Shown piece after piece: positions 35,535 through 43,812 of a stretch of 64,000 nucleotides of DNA (position 1 is its first letter; every line of letters begins with the position of its first letter). Source of the stretch: Kribbella sp. ALI-6-A (GTDB lineage Bacteria; Actinomycetota; Actinomycetes; Propionibacteriales; Kribbellaceae); the NCBI RefSeq assembly GCF_001984195.1, contig NZ_MTQN01000010.1:124001-188000 (forward strand), given 5' to 3'. The notes beneath the pieces are model-generated. The model made no database searches. It was not told the DNA's origin and worked only from the letters and a program-made list of their open reading frames with translations. Both the position numbers and the translations under genes were made by a program.

Positions 35535-36820
35535 GAGCCGCAGCGTGGTCGCCTGAGCTGCGCGGCCCGGGTCCCCTGCTGGGCGTGGTCGCGGACGACC
35601 TGACCGGCGCCTGCGATCTGGCCGGCGGCGTCGCGCACGCCGGACTGACAACCTCGGTGACGCTCGGCGTACCGACCGAGCCGATCCCGTCCGACGTCGA
35701 CTGCGCCGTCGTCGCGCTGAAGTCCCGGACGAACGACCCCGCCGAGGCGGTCCGGGACTCGCTCGCAGCCGCCCGAGCACTTCGGGACGCGGGAGTCCGG
35801 TACGTCTACCAGAAATACTGCTCGACGTTCGACTCGACCGACCGGGGCAACATCGGTCCGGTCGCCGATGCGCTGGTCGACCTGCTCGGCCCGGACGCGA
35901 TCAGCCTCGGTACGCCGGCCACGCCGCAGGTCGGCCGGACGCAGTACCTGGGCCACTTGTTCGTCAACGGCCAACTGCTGTCGGAGTCGTCGCTGCGCGA
36001 CCACCCGTTGACGCCGATGACCGACGCGAATCTGGTCCGCGTGCTCGGGCGGCAGACCACTCGATCGGTCGGGTTGGTTGATCACTCGGTCGTACGCCGT
36101 GGCGCGGCGGCGATCGCGGCCGCGGTGAAGGCGGCCGCGGTCAAGGCGTCGGCGGTGAAGACGGCCGCGGTGAAGGCGTCAGCGGTGCAGGCGTCGGCGG
36201 GTGCGGCCGGACACCGCGCCATGCTCGAGGCCGAGCACGTCGATGCAGTCCACCGTCACCTCCTGGTCGACGCGGTGGAGGATGCCGATTTGGACCGGCT
36301 CGCCGAGGCGATCGCGCTGCTCGACGTACCGGTCGTGCTCGGCGGTGGTGCCGGGCTCGCGGTCGCTCTCGCGCGCTCGATGGCCGGTGCCGCCGAGCGG
36401 GGACCGGAGGAGCTTCCGCCGATCGAGGCCGGTGCGCGGCTGATCATCTCCGGCAGCGGGTCGGAACGGACCCGTGCGCAGGTCGGGGCGTTCCAGGGGC
36501 GGGTCATCTCGGTCGATCCGCTCGCCCTGGCGGCCGACGGGTCGGCGTCGGTGATCAACCGGCTGGTCCGGGAACTGGCCGAAGCCATCCGCGCCGTCGA
36601 CGACCTGGGCGTCCGGCGCATGATCGTCGCCGGTGGCGAGACGTCCGGCGCCGTCGCGGCGGCGCTCGGCGTGAAGACCGTCCGGATCGGCGCCCTGGCC
36701 GCGCCCGGCGTGCCCTGGACGTACGCGACGGTGCGCGATCGCCCGATCGCACTGCTGCTGAAGTCCGGCAACTTCGGCGGCCCCGATCTGTTCGACACTG
36801 CCTGGGAGGTCGCTCCGTGA
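35531..36820 (+). CDS. Four-carbon acid sugar kinase (DUF1537, OtnK-like)
   Basis: A 429-residue kinase. The N-terminal domain starts GPLLGVVADDLTGACDLAGG, the DUF1537 signature with DDLTGA, then YQKYCSTFDSTDRGNIGPVA. The C-terminal nucleotide-binding domain has ARLIISGSGSERTRAQVGAF, IVAGGETSGAVAAALG and LKSGNFGGPDLF. Known members phosphorylate 3-oxo-tetronates or threonate. Between the domains, residues 196-223 are an Ala/Val/Lys repeat (AAVKA-type) not expected in the family. ATG 35531 overlaps the deoR stop, and the aldolase GTG overlaps this stop, giving a tight three-gene operon. Confidence 0.88.
   Translation: MRAAAWSPELRGPGPLLGVVADDLTGACDLAGGVAHAGLTTSVTLGVPTEPIPSDVDCAVVALKSRTNDPAEAVRDSLAAARALRDAGVRYVYQKYCSTFDSTDRGNIGPVADALVDLLGPDAISLGTPATPQVGRTQYLGHLFVNGQLLSESSLRDHPLTPMTDANLVRVLGRQTTRSVGLVDHSVVRRGAAAIAAAVKAAAVKASAVKTAAVKASAVQASAGAAGHRAMLEAEHVDAVHRHLLVDAVEDADLDRLAEAIALLDVPVVLGGGAGLAVALARSMAGAAERGPEELPPIEAGARLIISGSGSERTRAQVGAFQGRVISVDPLALAADGSASVINRLVRELAEAIRAVDDLGVRRMIVAGGETSGAVAAALGVKTVRIGALAAPGVPWTYATVRDRPIALLLKSGNFGGPDLFDTAWEVAP
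36116..36200 (+). repeat. 15-bp tandem repeat inside the acid-sugar kinase gene
   Basis: Five units of 15 bp, first unit GCGGCCGCGGTGAAG, run from 36116 to 36190 with a partial sixth to 36200. They encode Ala-Ala-Ala-Val-Lys style pentapeptides. Units differ at only a few bases, which suggests recent expansion. The frame is kept. Confidence 0.85.
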
Positions 36821-37449
36821 TTGCCGACAGCCTGACGGAGATCCGGGAACAAGTCGTCGCGGCCTGCCGGCACCTGGCCGCCGCCGGCCTGTCCCCGGGA
36901 AGCTCCGGCAACGTCAGCGTGCGCGTCGGCGATCAGGTGCTGATCACGCCGACCGGCTCGGCGCTGCGGCGCGTGCAGGCCGAGGACCTTGCGCAAGTGC
37001 CTGTCGACGGCCAGACGAGCAACAGTGCGCCCAAGCCGTCCAAGGAACTGCCCGTCCATCTCGCGGTCTACCGGCAACGCCCGGAGGCGACCGCCGTCGT
37101 CCACCTCCATTCGCCGTACGCGACTGCCTGCGCTTGCCTTCCGCCGGACGAGAGCGGCTTGGCGCAGTTGCCGCCGCTCACGCCCTACCGGGTGATGCGG
37201 CTGGGGGACGTCCCGCTGGCGCCGTACGCGAAACCTGGCTCCAGCGAGCTCGGGGACGGAGTGGAGCGGCTGGCCGTCCGCCATCACGTCATCCTGCTGG
37301 CGAACCACGGATCGGTCGTCGCAGGCACCTCGCTCGACGCGGCCGTCGAGTTGGCGGAAGAGCTCGAGACGGCCGCGCACCTGAGTCTGCTGCTGCGTGA
37401 CCTGCCGCACGTCCAGCTCACCCCGGCTCAGGCCGCCGTGCTCCGCTGA
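36817..37449 (+). CDS. Class II aldolase/adducin family protein (OtnC-like)
   Basis: A 210-residue zinc aldolase-fold protein. Visible signatures are SPGSSGNVSVRVGDQVLITP near 25-45, the catalytic Glu in KPSKELPVHLAVY, the zinc histidines in VVHLHSPYATAC and a third in ILLANHGSVVAG. In acid-sugar pathways this family decarboxylates 3-oxo-tetronate 4-phosphate to dihydroxyacetone phosphate, which fits the kinase upstream. GTG 36817 overlaps the kinase stop by 4 bp. The dehydrogenase and isomerase of the classical pathway are not in the window. Confidence 0.87.
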   Translation: MIADSLTEIREQVVAACRHLAAAGLSPGSSGNVSVRVGDQVLITPTGSALRRVQAEDLAQVPVDGQTSNSAPKPSKELPVHLAVYRQRPEATAVVHLHSPYATACACLPPDESGLAQLPPLTPYRVMRLGDVPLAPYAKPGSSELGDGVERLAVRHHVILLANHGSVVAGTSLDAAVELAEELETAAHLSLLLRDLPHVQLTPAQAAVLR

Positions 37450-37530
37450 CGGCGGTCGGCGACCTTTCGGCTCGCGAACGGCTGACCGGGGTCGGGGTGG
37501 TCGGCCTTGTCGTCAGGGTCAGAATGGGGT

Positions 37531-38931
37531 GTGACTCATTACGACTTGGTGATCGTCGGCACCGGCTCCGGGAACTCGATCCTCGACGGGCGGTTCGCGG
37601 ACTGGAAGACGGCGATCGTCGAACGCGGCACCTTCGGCGGGACCTGCCTGAACGTCGGCTGCATCCCGACCAAGATGTTCGTGCACACCGCCGACCTGGC
37701 CAGGACGCCGTCGATCAGCTCCCGGTACGGCGTCGACGAGCAGCTGACCGGCGTGCGCTGGCCGGACATCCGGGACCGCATCTTCGGCCGGATCGACCCG
37801 ATCGCCGCCGGCGGTTCGGAGTACCGGCGGCACCACGCCGACAACGCGAACGTCACCGTGTACGACGGCACCGGCCGCTTCACCGGGACCAAGGAGCTCA
37901 CCGTGACGGCCCCCGACGGGCAGGCCCGGGTGATCACCGCCGACCGCTTCGTGCTGGCCGCGGGGAGCCGCCCGAACATCCCGTTCGTGCCCGGGCTGGC
38001 CGAGGTCGGCTACCACACCTCGGACACGATCATGCGGCTCGGCGAGCTGCCGGCCCGGCTCGGCATCATCGGCAGCGGTTTCGTCGCGGCCGAATTCGCG
38101 CACGTGTTCTCCTCGCTCGGCGTCGAGGTCACGCTGATCGCGCGCTCCGGCCTGCTGCTGCGCCACGAGGACACCGAGATCGCCACCCGCTACACCGAGC
38201 TGGCCACCACCCAGTACGACGTCCGCCTGAACCACGAAACGGTCAGCGCCACCCGGCGCGCCGACGGCGCGATCGCGCTGGAGACCCTCAGCCCCGGCGG
38301 CCGCGACGAGATCGTCGTGGACGAGGTGCTGGTCGCGATCGGCCGGCGCCCGAACTCCGACCTGCTCGACCCGGCGGCGACCGGTGTCACGGTCGACGAG
38401 GACGAGCGGGTCGTCGTCGACGCCCACCAGCAAACCGTTGTCGAGGGCATCTATGCGCTCGGCGACCTGTCCTCGCTGTACCAGCTCAAGCACGTCGCCA
38501 ACCACGAGGCCCGCGTCGTCCAGCACAACCTGCTGCACCCCGACGACCCGATCGAGTCCGACCACCGCTACGTCCCGTCCGCCGTCTTCGGCTCGCCGCA
38601 GATCGCGTCCGTCGGACTCACCGAGGAACAGGCGCAGGAGCAGAACGTCGAGTACGTCGTCGGCCGGGCCGAGTACGCCGGCATCGCCTACGGCTGGGCG
38701 ATGGAGAACACCAGCGGCTTCGCCAAGGTGCTCGCGGATCCGAAGACCGGTCTGCTGCTCGGTGCCCACATCATCGGCCCGCAGGCCAGCTCGATCCTGC
38801 AACCGGTCATCCAGGCGATGAGCTTCGGTCTCGACGCGCACACGATGGCTCGTGGTCAGTACTGGATCCACCCGGCGCTGCCGGAGCTGGTCGAGAACGC
38901 CTTGCTGAACATCCCGCTCGGCAAGAGCTGA
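37531..38931 (+). CDS. mtr: Mycothione reductase
   Basis: A 466-residue FAD/NADPH disulfide reductase. It has the FAD loop DLVIVGTGSGNSI, the redox pair Cys39/Cys44 in GTCLNVGCIPTKMF, the NADPH motif LGIIGSGFVAAEFAHVFSSL and the C-terminal His-Glu dyad in HPALPELVENAL. The CLNVGCIPTKMF form and the length match actinobacterial Mtr, which recycles oxidised mycothiol in the cytoplasm. GTG 37531 gives VTHYDLVIVG, the usual start. An earlier in-frame start at 37507 is less likely. It is a single gene, convergent with the kinase-LLM fusion. Confidence 0.9.
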   Translation: MTHYDLVIVGTGSGNSILDGRFADWKTAIVERGTFGGTCLNVGCIPTKMFVHTADLARTPSISSRYGVDEQLTGVRWPDIRDRIFGRIDPIAAGGSEYRRHHADNANVTVYDGTGRFTGTKELTVTAPDGQARVITADRFVLAAGSRPNIPFVPGLAEVGYHTSDTIMRLGELPARLGIIGSGFVAAEFAHVFSSLGVEVTLIARSGLLLRHEDTEIATRYTELATTQYDVRLNHETVSATRRADGAIALETLSPGGRDEIVVDEVLVAIGRRPNSDLLDPAATGVTVDEDERVVVDAHQQTVVEGIYALGDLSSLYQLKHVANHEARVVQHNLLHPDDPIESDHRYVPSAVFGSPQIASVGLTEEQAQEQNVEYVVGRAEYAGIAYGWAMENTSGFAKVLADPKTGLLLGAHIIGPQASSILQPVIQAMSFGLDAHTMARGQYWIHPALPELVENALLNIPLGKS

Positions 38932-38964
38932 TCGTTGCCTCCGGCCCCGGTCTGGTGCGCCGGG

Positions 38965-40431
38965 TCAGCGGAAGGCGCTGATCACCTCGCCGGCGGTGTC
39001 CAGCGGGCTGAGGTCGTCGTCGAGGTTCGGCAGGCTGAACATCACCTCGGCGGCGCCGGCCTCGGCCAGCGCGCGAAAGCGTCCGACCTGATCGGTGATC
39101 GTGCCGGCGTTGGCCGTCGCGGCGTACCGGGCCGGGTCCTGGTTGCGCGGCCGCAGTTGGTTGACCAAGGCATCGACCTCGCGCTGATCCCGGCCGATCA
39201 GCGTCGTCGACAGATGGGTGAGCTCGATCTGCCGCGGCTGGGCCTTCAGGTACTCGGCCTTCTCCCGCACGCGGGTGACATCGCCGAAGACGTTCGCCGC
39301 GTCGGCGTACCGGGCTGCCAGTCGTAGGGTCCGCGGTCCGCTCCCGCCAACCAGCAACGGCACGTTGTCCTGCAGGGGTCGTGGATAGCAGGTCGTGTCC
39401 GGCACCTCGAGCACCTTGCCGCTGAACCCCTTGTTTCCCGCGCCCCACAGCACCGGCAGCACCTGCAGCGCGTCTTCGAGCAACGCGTATCGCTCGGCCG
39501 TCGACGGGAACTCCCACCCGTACGCCTTGTGCTCGGCCTCGAACCACCCGAGCCCGACCCCGCACACCGCACGCCCACCACTGAGAACGTCCAGCGTGGC
39601 AACGATCTTGCCCAGATGCGCGACGTTCCGGTACGTGATGCCCGTGACCAGCGTGCCGAGCCGGACCCGCTCCGTGCAGGCCGCGAGGTACGCCAGCGTC
39701 GTCCAGCTCTCCAGGAAGTCCTCCCAGGCCCGCCCGACCTGCGGGATCTGCCGGAAGTGGTCCATCACGTAGATCGCGTCGAACCCCGCCGCCTCCGCCC
39801 GCGCCCCGACCTGCCGGATCCATTCGCCGGTCGTCTTCCGCCCGCCCTTGTGCGTGTAGCTGCTCACCTGCAACCCGAACCGCAACCCGCGCGGCGCCGC
39901 GTCCTCCCGCCGTACCGCCGCATCCGCTTGGACAAACGCCTCCGGTACGACGCGAACCTCCGTCGCCGCCTGCAGCACTTCGTCGAATCCCTCGCCCGGC
40001 AGCTCCTTCTTCACCCGGTTCCACGTCGTCAACTGCGCCGCCAGCGCGTCGGCCGGAATCCGCTTCACCCGCTCACGATTCCGCCGCCGGCACTCCGCCG
40101 CCGGGGTGTCGAAAGCCACCGCCACACAGGGCATCCCGTGCTCCCGAGCCAACGCCAACCACCGCAGCCGCCGCTCCCGATCCAGCCCCAACGTGTCGAT
40201 CACGGTCGTCAGCCGCCGCCCGATCCGCTGCCGAACCACCGCCTCCAGCAAGTCGAACGCATCCGCACTCGCCGCCAGATCGTCCTCCCCGGCCCCCACC
40301 AACGCCCGCAGCCGATCACTGGACACCACCAGCTCGCCCGCGAACCTCTCCCCAGCCCACGTCGACTTCCCCGCCGCCCCCGGCCCCACCAGCACCACCA
40401 CACACGGCGAAGGCAGCTTCCGCTCGTCCAT
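38965..40431 (-). CDS. P-loop kinase fused to LLM-class F420-dependent oxidoreductase
   Basis: A 488-residue fusion. Residues 1-175 are a polynucleotide-kinase-like P-loop domain: Walker A GPGAAGKST (16-24), SSDRLRALVGAG and a lid-like RRRNRERVKRIP. Residues 183-488 are a luciferase-like TIM barrel: LRFGLQVSSYTHKGGRKTTG, EAAGFDAIYVMDHF, RVRLGTLVTGITYRNVAHLG and LLVGGSGPRTLRLAARYAD, the pattern of F420-dependent members. One ATG at 40431 starts both, with no internal stop. The kinase may phosphorylate what the barrel reduces, or act on nucleic acid; both are inference. Confidence 0.85.
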   Translation of the reverse strand: MDERKLPSPCVVVLVGPGAAGKSTWAGERFAGELVVSSDRLRALVGAGEDDLAASADAFDLLEAVVRQRIGRRLTTVIDTLGLDRERRLRWLALAREHGMPCVAVAFDTPAAECRRRNRERVKRIPADALAAQLTTWNRVKKELPGEGFDEVLQAATEVRVVPEAFVQADAAVRREDAAPRGLRFGLQVSSYTHKGGRKTTGEWIRQVGARAEAAGFDAIYVMDHFRQIPQVGRAWEDFLESWTTLAYLAACTERVRLGTLVTGITYRNVAHLGKIVATLDVLSGGRAVCGVGLGWFEAEHKAYGWEFPSTAERYALLEDALQVLPVLWGAGNKGFSGKVLEVPDTTCYPRPLQDNVPLLVGGSGPRTLRLAARYADAANVFGDVTRVREKAEYLKAQPRQIELTHLSTTLIGRDQREVDALVNQLRPRNQDPARYAATANAGTITDQVGRFRALAEAGAAEVMFSLPNLDDDLSPLDTAGEVISAFR

Positions 40432-40458
40432 ACCTCAGTGTGCCCCGACCGGCGCCGC

Positions 40459-41190
40459 CTAGAGCTGCACCACGAACCACTCCCGAGCATCGTCGAACCG
40501 GACGAAGGCCCGGTCGTCACGGCACACGACCTGCCGCGGCTGCCCTGGCGGCTCACTCCCGTCCGGCATCGTCAATGGGACCTTGCGCTCGACCAGAACG
40601 TCGTCGCCGTCGTCGCTCCAGCCGATGCTGACTGTTACCTGCCGACTGGGGGCGGTCCGACGCCGGTCGTGGCGGTAGTCGTCGTACTCGCCGAGAAAGG
40701 CCACCAACGGCCCGGAAACCAGGAGCCCGCGAGCGCCTCTGACGCTGGTTCCACGGATGCCGCGCACCCCCTTCCGATCAACGGTCACCAGCGGGAACTC
40801 GTGGTAGAGACAGCCCCACGTGAGTTCCTCGCCGACGTTGAGGGCGTAGCAATCCATCCATCCGACACCGTCGTACGCCGGCAGCCAGGCGAGACTGCCG
40901 TCCGACTTCCACCGGTTCCGTGCGTCCGCCACGACGAAACCGTCGCCCAGGGCATCGATCATCGGGTACTCGGCGTCGAGCGGTTCGAGCTCCACATCGA
41001 TGGTGACGTCCGAAGGGCCGACGACCACCGCACGGGCTCGGTACGGTCGATCCACGGCGGCTGGAGTCACCGCATCGGCGATCAAGGCGATCAGACGACC
41101 GTCGAGGTCGACAGAACTGGCGACGAACTGCTCGTCGCTGAAGCGGAAGTCGGTTGGGGGTGACGGGCCCAACTGGCAGTCTGTTCCCAT
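40459..41190 (-). CDS. Hypothetical protein
   Basis: A 243-residue soluble protein with normal composition and no signal peptide or helix for the membrane. It is beta-rich, with segments such as DGFVVADARNRWKSDGSLAW, DCYALNVGEELTWGCLYHEF and VSIGWSDDGDDVLVERKVPL. I do not recognise a family. Its ATG (41190-41188) overlaps the divergent thpR ATG on the sequence CATG, so one of the two starts may lie further in, or both messages are leaderless. It ends 27 bp before the kinase-LLM start on the same strand. Confidence 0.65.
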   Translation of the reverse strand: MGTDCQLGPSPPTDFRFSDEQFVASSVDLDGRLIALIADAVTPAAVDRPYRARAVVVGPSDVTIDVELEPLDAEYPMIDALGDGFVVADARNRWKSDGSLAWLPAYDGVGWMDCYALNVGEELTWGCLYHEFPLVTVDRKGVRGIRGTSVRGARGLLVSGPLVAFLGEYDDYRHDRRRTAPSRQVTVSIGWSDDGDDVLVERKVPLTMPDGSEPPGQPRQVVCRDDRAFVRFDDAREWFVVQL

Positions 41191-41752
41191 GCGATTGTTC
41201 GTGGCCGTTGTGCCGCCTGTGGAGGTTGTCGAGCATCTGAGTGAGTTCGTGGAGCCGCGTCGGTCTCATCCGGACGAGGACGTTCGGTGGGCCAGTGACG
41301 AAACCTGGCACATCACCCTCGCGTTCCTGGGGGAGGTGCCGGAGTGGAAGACCGATGATCTGGGGGAGGGGCTGGAGCGGGCCGCCGCCAGGCAGAAGCC
41401 GTTCGATCTGCGGCTGGGGGGAGCGGGCGCGTTTCCCGGCGTACCGGATGCTCGGGTGTTGTGGACCGGGGTGCACGACGAGACCGGGTCGCTCAAGCAC
41501 CTGGCGATGACGACGCGGTCGGCGGCGAACAAGGCCGGTGTCACCGTCGACGGGCGCAAGTTCACGCCGCATCTGACGCTGGCCCGGATGCGCCGGCCGA
41601 TGGACGTCGTGCGCTGGGTCCGGGTCTTCGACGAGTACCAGGGACCGGCCTGGACGGCGGAGAGTCTGCAGTTGATCTCGTCGCGGCTGGGCGAAGGGCC
41701 GAGCCATGGTGCGGCGTACGACACAGTGGGCGAATGGGATTTCTTAGGTTAA
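41189..41752 (+). CDS. thpR: RNA 2',3'-cyclic phosphodiesterase (LigT family)
   Basis: A 187-residue 2H phosphoesterase. The two catalytic HxTx motifs are at His41 (WHITLAFLG) and His128 (FTPHLTLAR). It opens MRLFVAVVPPVEVVEHL, the classic ThpR start, so ATG 41189 is well supported. The enzyme hydrolyses 2',3'-cyclic phosphate ends of RNA to 2'-phosphates. Its stop lies inside the iron-type operator of the following efeUOB operon. Confidence 0.9.
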   Translation: MRLFVAVVPPVEVVEHLSEFVEPRRSHPDEDVRWASDETWHITLAFLGEVPEWKTDDLGEGLERAAARQKPFDLRLGGAGAFPGVPDARVLWTGVHDETGSLKHLAMTTRSAANKAGVTVDGRKFTPHLTLARMRRPMDVVRWVRVFDEYQGPAWTAESLQLISSRLGEGPSHGAAYDTVGEWDFLG

Positions 41753-41777
41753 CCTTCCGAAGGTTAGACAACCCTAA
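41744..41777 (+). promoter_or_regulatory. IdeR/DmdR-like iron operator upstream of efeUOB
   Basis: TTAGG (41744) and CCTAA (41773-41777) flank a perfect palindrome TAACCTTCCGAAGGTTA (41750-41766, single central C). The stretch GAAGGTTAGACAACCCTAA (41759-41777) agrees at 14 of 19 positions with the IdeR/DmdR consensus TTAGGTTAGGCTAACCTAA. It ends 17 bp before the efeU ATG. Repression by an iron-loaded DtxR-family protein is the natural reading. The regulator itself is not in the window. Confidence 0.8.
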
Positions 41778-41794
41778 GCTCCAGGAGTACCGCC

Positions 41795-42631
41795 ATGCTC
41801 GCCAACTACCTCATCGGACTGCGTGAGGGACTGGAGGCGTCCCTGGTGGTCAGCATCCTGGCCACGTTCCTGGTGAAGTCCGGGCACCGGGACCGTCTCA
41901 AACTGGTCTGGGCCGGAGTGGCCGCGGCGGTCGCCGTCGCGGCCGCCGGCTGGGCCCTGCTGCAGTTCATCACCGCGCTGACCGCGAAGTCGTTCACCAC
42001 CCAGGAGACGATCGGCGGCGTGATGTCGATCATCGCGGTCGGCTTCGTCACCTGGATGATCTTCTGGATGCGCAAGGCGTCCCGCACGATCGCCAAGGAC
42101 CTGCGCGACCGGATGGACGTCGCACTGCAGATGGGCCCGGCCGCGGTCGTGCTGCTCGCCTTCCTGGCGGTCTTCCGCGAAGGCATCGAGACCGCGTTCA
42201 TCGTCTACGCCTCGGCGGCGACCGCGACCACCGCGACGCCGTTCGTCGGGGTGCTGCTCGGCCTGATCACCGCCGTCGGACTGGGCTTCGCGATCTACCG
42301 CGGCGCGGTCAGGATCAACCTTGGCGTGTTCTTCAACTGGACCGGCGCGCTGCTGATCCTGGTCGCGGCCGGCATCTTCGCCTACGGCTTCCACGACCTG
42401 CAAGAGGCCAACCTCCTGCCCGGTCTGCACAACCTGGCCTTCGACATCTCCGCGGTGATCCCGCCGGACAGCTGGTACGGCGTACTGCTGAAGGGGATCT
42501 TCAACTTCACCCCGGCCCCGACCGTGATCGAGCTGACCGCGTGGCTGGTCTACCTGATCCCGGTCCTCGTGCTCTACCTCCGTCCGGTCAAGCGCCCGGC
42601 GGCACCACCCGCAGTGCCTGCTCAGGCCTGA
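41795..42631 (+). CDS. efeU: Ferrous/ferric iron permease EfeU (FTR1 family)
   Basis: A 278-residue, seven-helix permease. The two iron-binding REGxE motifs are REGLE at 10-14 and REGIE at 128-132. Other FTR1 features are VGFVTWMIFWMRKASRTIAK and NWTGALLILVAAGIFAYGFH. It imports iron across the membrane together with EfeO and EfeB. CCAGGAG precedes ATG 41795 by 9 bp. It is the first gene of efeUOB, directly behind the iron operator. Confidence 0.93.
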   Translation: MLANYLIGLREGLEASLVVSILATFLVKSGHRDRLKLVWAGVAAAVAVAAAGWALLQFITALTAKSFTTQETIGGVMSIIAVGFVTWMIFWMRKASRTIAKDLRDRMDVALQMGPAAVVLLAFLAVFREGIETAFIVYASAATATTATPFVGVLLGLITAVGLGFAIYRGAVRINLGVFFNWTGALLILVAAGIFAYGFHDLQEANLLPGLHNLAFDISAVIPPDSWYGVLLKGIFNFTPAPTVIELTAWLVYLIPVLVLYLRPVKRPAAPPAVPAQA

Positions 42632-42669
42632 CCACTCCGGCCTCGACGGCCCCCCGAGAAAGAACACCG

Positions 42670-43812
42670 ATGAACCCGATCACCACCCGCCGTGGTCTCG
42701 CGGCCGGCACCGTCCTGCTGCTGGCCGCCCTGACCGGTTGTGCCGAGGAGACCCCGGCGGCCGCGCCCGGCGACGACACCGGTCCGGTCACCGTCAAGGC
42801 CTCCGACGACGGCTGCGACCTGAGCCGCCGGGACGTGAAGTCCGGCACCAGCACCTTCTCGGTGTCCAACGGCGGCAGCAAGGTCACCGAGTTCTACGTG
42901 TACGCCGAGGGCGACCGCGTGATGGGCGAGGTCGAGAACATCGGCCCCGGCCTGAAGCGCGACCTGATCGTCGAGCTGCCGACCGGCAAGTACCAGGCGG
43001 TCTGCAAGCCCGGCATGGTCGGCGACGGCATCCGCGGCGACCTGACCGTCACCGGTGAGGCGGCCGCGCAGGTCGACACCGACACCGCGCTGAAGGACGC
43101 CACCGTCAGCTACCAGCGCTACGTGAACTCGCAGGCGATCGCGCTGGAGGAGAAGACCACCGAGTTCGTCGCCGCGGTCAAGGCGGGCGACGTGGCCAAG
43201 TCCAAGGCGCTGTTCCCGGTCTCGCGCACGTACTGGGAGCGGATCGAGCCGGTGGCGGAGTCGTTCGGCGACCTCGACCCGAAGATCGACGCCCGGGTGA
43301 ACGACGTCGAGCCGGGCACCGAGTGGACCGGGTACCACCGCATCGAGCAGGCGCTGTGGGAGAAGAACAGCACCGCCGGCATGACCAAGTACGCCGACCA
43401 GCTGCTGGTCGACGTGAAGACGGTGGTCGCCAAGGCCAAGACCGTGCAGCTGAACCCGCTGCAGCTGGCCAACGGCGCCAAGGAGCTGCTGGACGAGGTC
43501 GCCACCGGCAAGATCACCGGTGAGGAGGACCGCTACTCACACACCGACCTGTGGGACTTCCAGGCCAACGTCGAGGGCTCGCAGGCCGCGATCCAGGCGC
43601 TCCGCCCGGCTCTGCAGCAGCGCGACGCCGCGCTGGTCACCACGCTCGACACCAACTTCAAGGCGGTCTTCGCCGCGGTCGACAAGTACCGCGTCGGCGA
43701 CGGCTTCAAGCCCTACCGGCCGACCGAGGCCGAGCGCCGCGAGCTCGGCAACGTCGTCGACGCCCTGGCCGAACCGGTCAGCAAGGTCGCCGGGGTCATC
43801 GCGAAGAAATGA
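42670..43812 (+). CDS. efeO: Iron uptake lipoprotein EfeO (cupredoxin + imelysin/M75)
   Basis: A 380-residue lipoprotein. The signal peptide ends in lipobox LTGC with Cys24. An EfeO cupredoxin-like domain spans about residues 38-135 (SGTSTFSVSNGGSKVTEFYV and KYQAVCKPGM). The M75/imelysin domain follows, with the metal-binding HxxE motif in TGYHRIEQALW and GEEDRYSHTDLWDFQANVEG. It delivers iron to EfeU. ATG 42670 is chosen on the lipoprotein signal. The stop overlaps efeB by 4 bp. Confidence 0.93.
   Translation: MNPITTRRGLAAGTVLLLAALTGCAEETPAAAPGDDTGPVTVKASDDGCDLSRRDVKSGTSTFSVSNGGSKVTEFYVYAEGDRVMGEVENIGPGLKRDLIVELPTGKYQAVCKPGMVGDGIRGDLTVTGEAAAQVDTDTALKDATVSYQRYVNSQAIALEEKTTEFVAAVKAGDVAKSKALFPVSRTYWERIEPVAESFGDLDPKIDARVNDVEPGTEWTGYHRIEQALWEKNSTAGMTKYADQLLVDVKTVVAKAKTVQLNPLQLANGAKELLDEVATGKITGEEDRYSHTDLWDFQANVEGSQAAIQALRPALQQRDAALVTTLDTNFKAVFAAVDKYRVGDGFKPYRPTEAERRELGNVVDALAEPVSKVAGVIAKK

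Noticed and set aside
42541-42669. N-terminal extension of EfeO
   Set aside because: It overlaps efeU and hides a clear lipoprotein signal beginning at ATG 42670.
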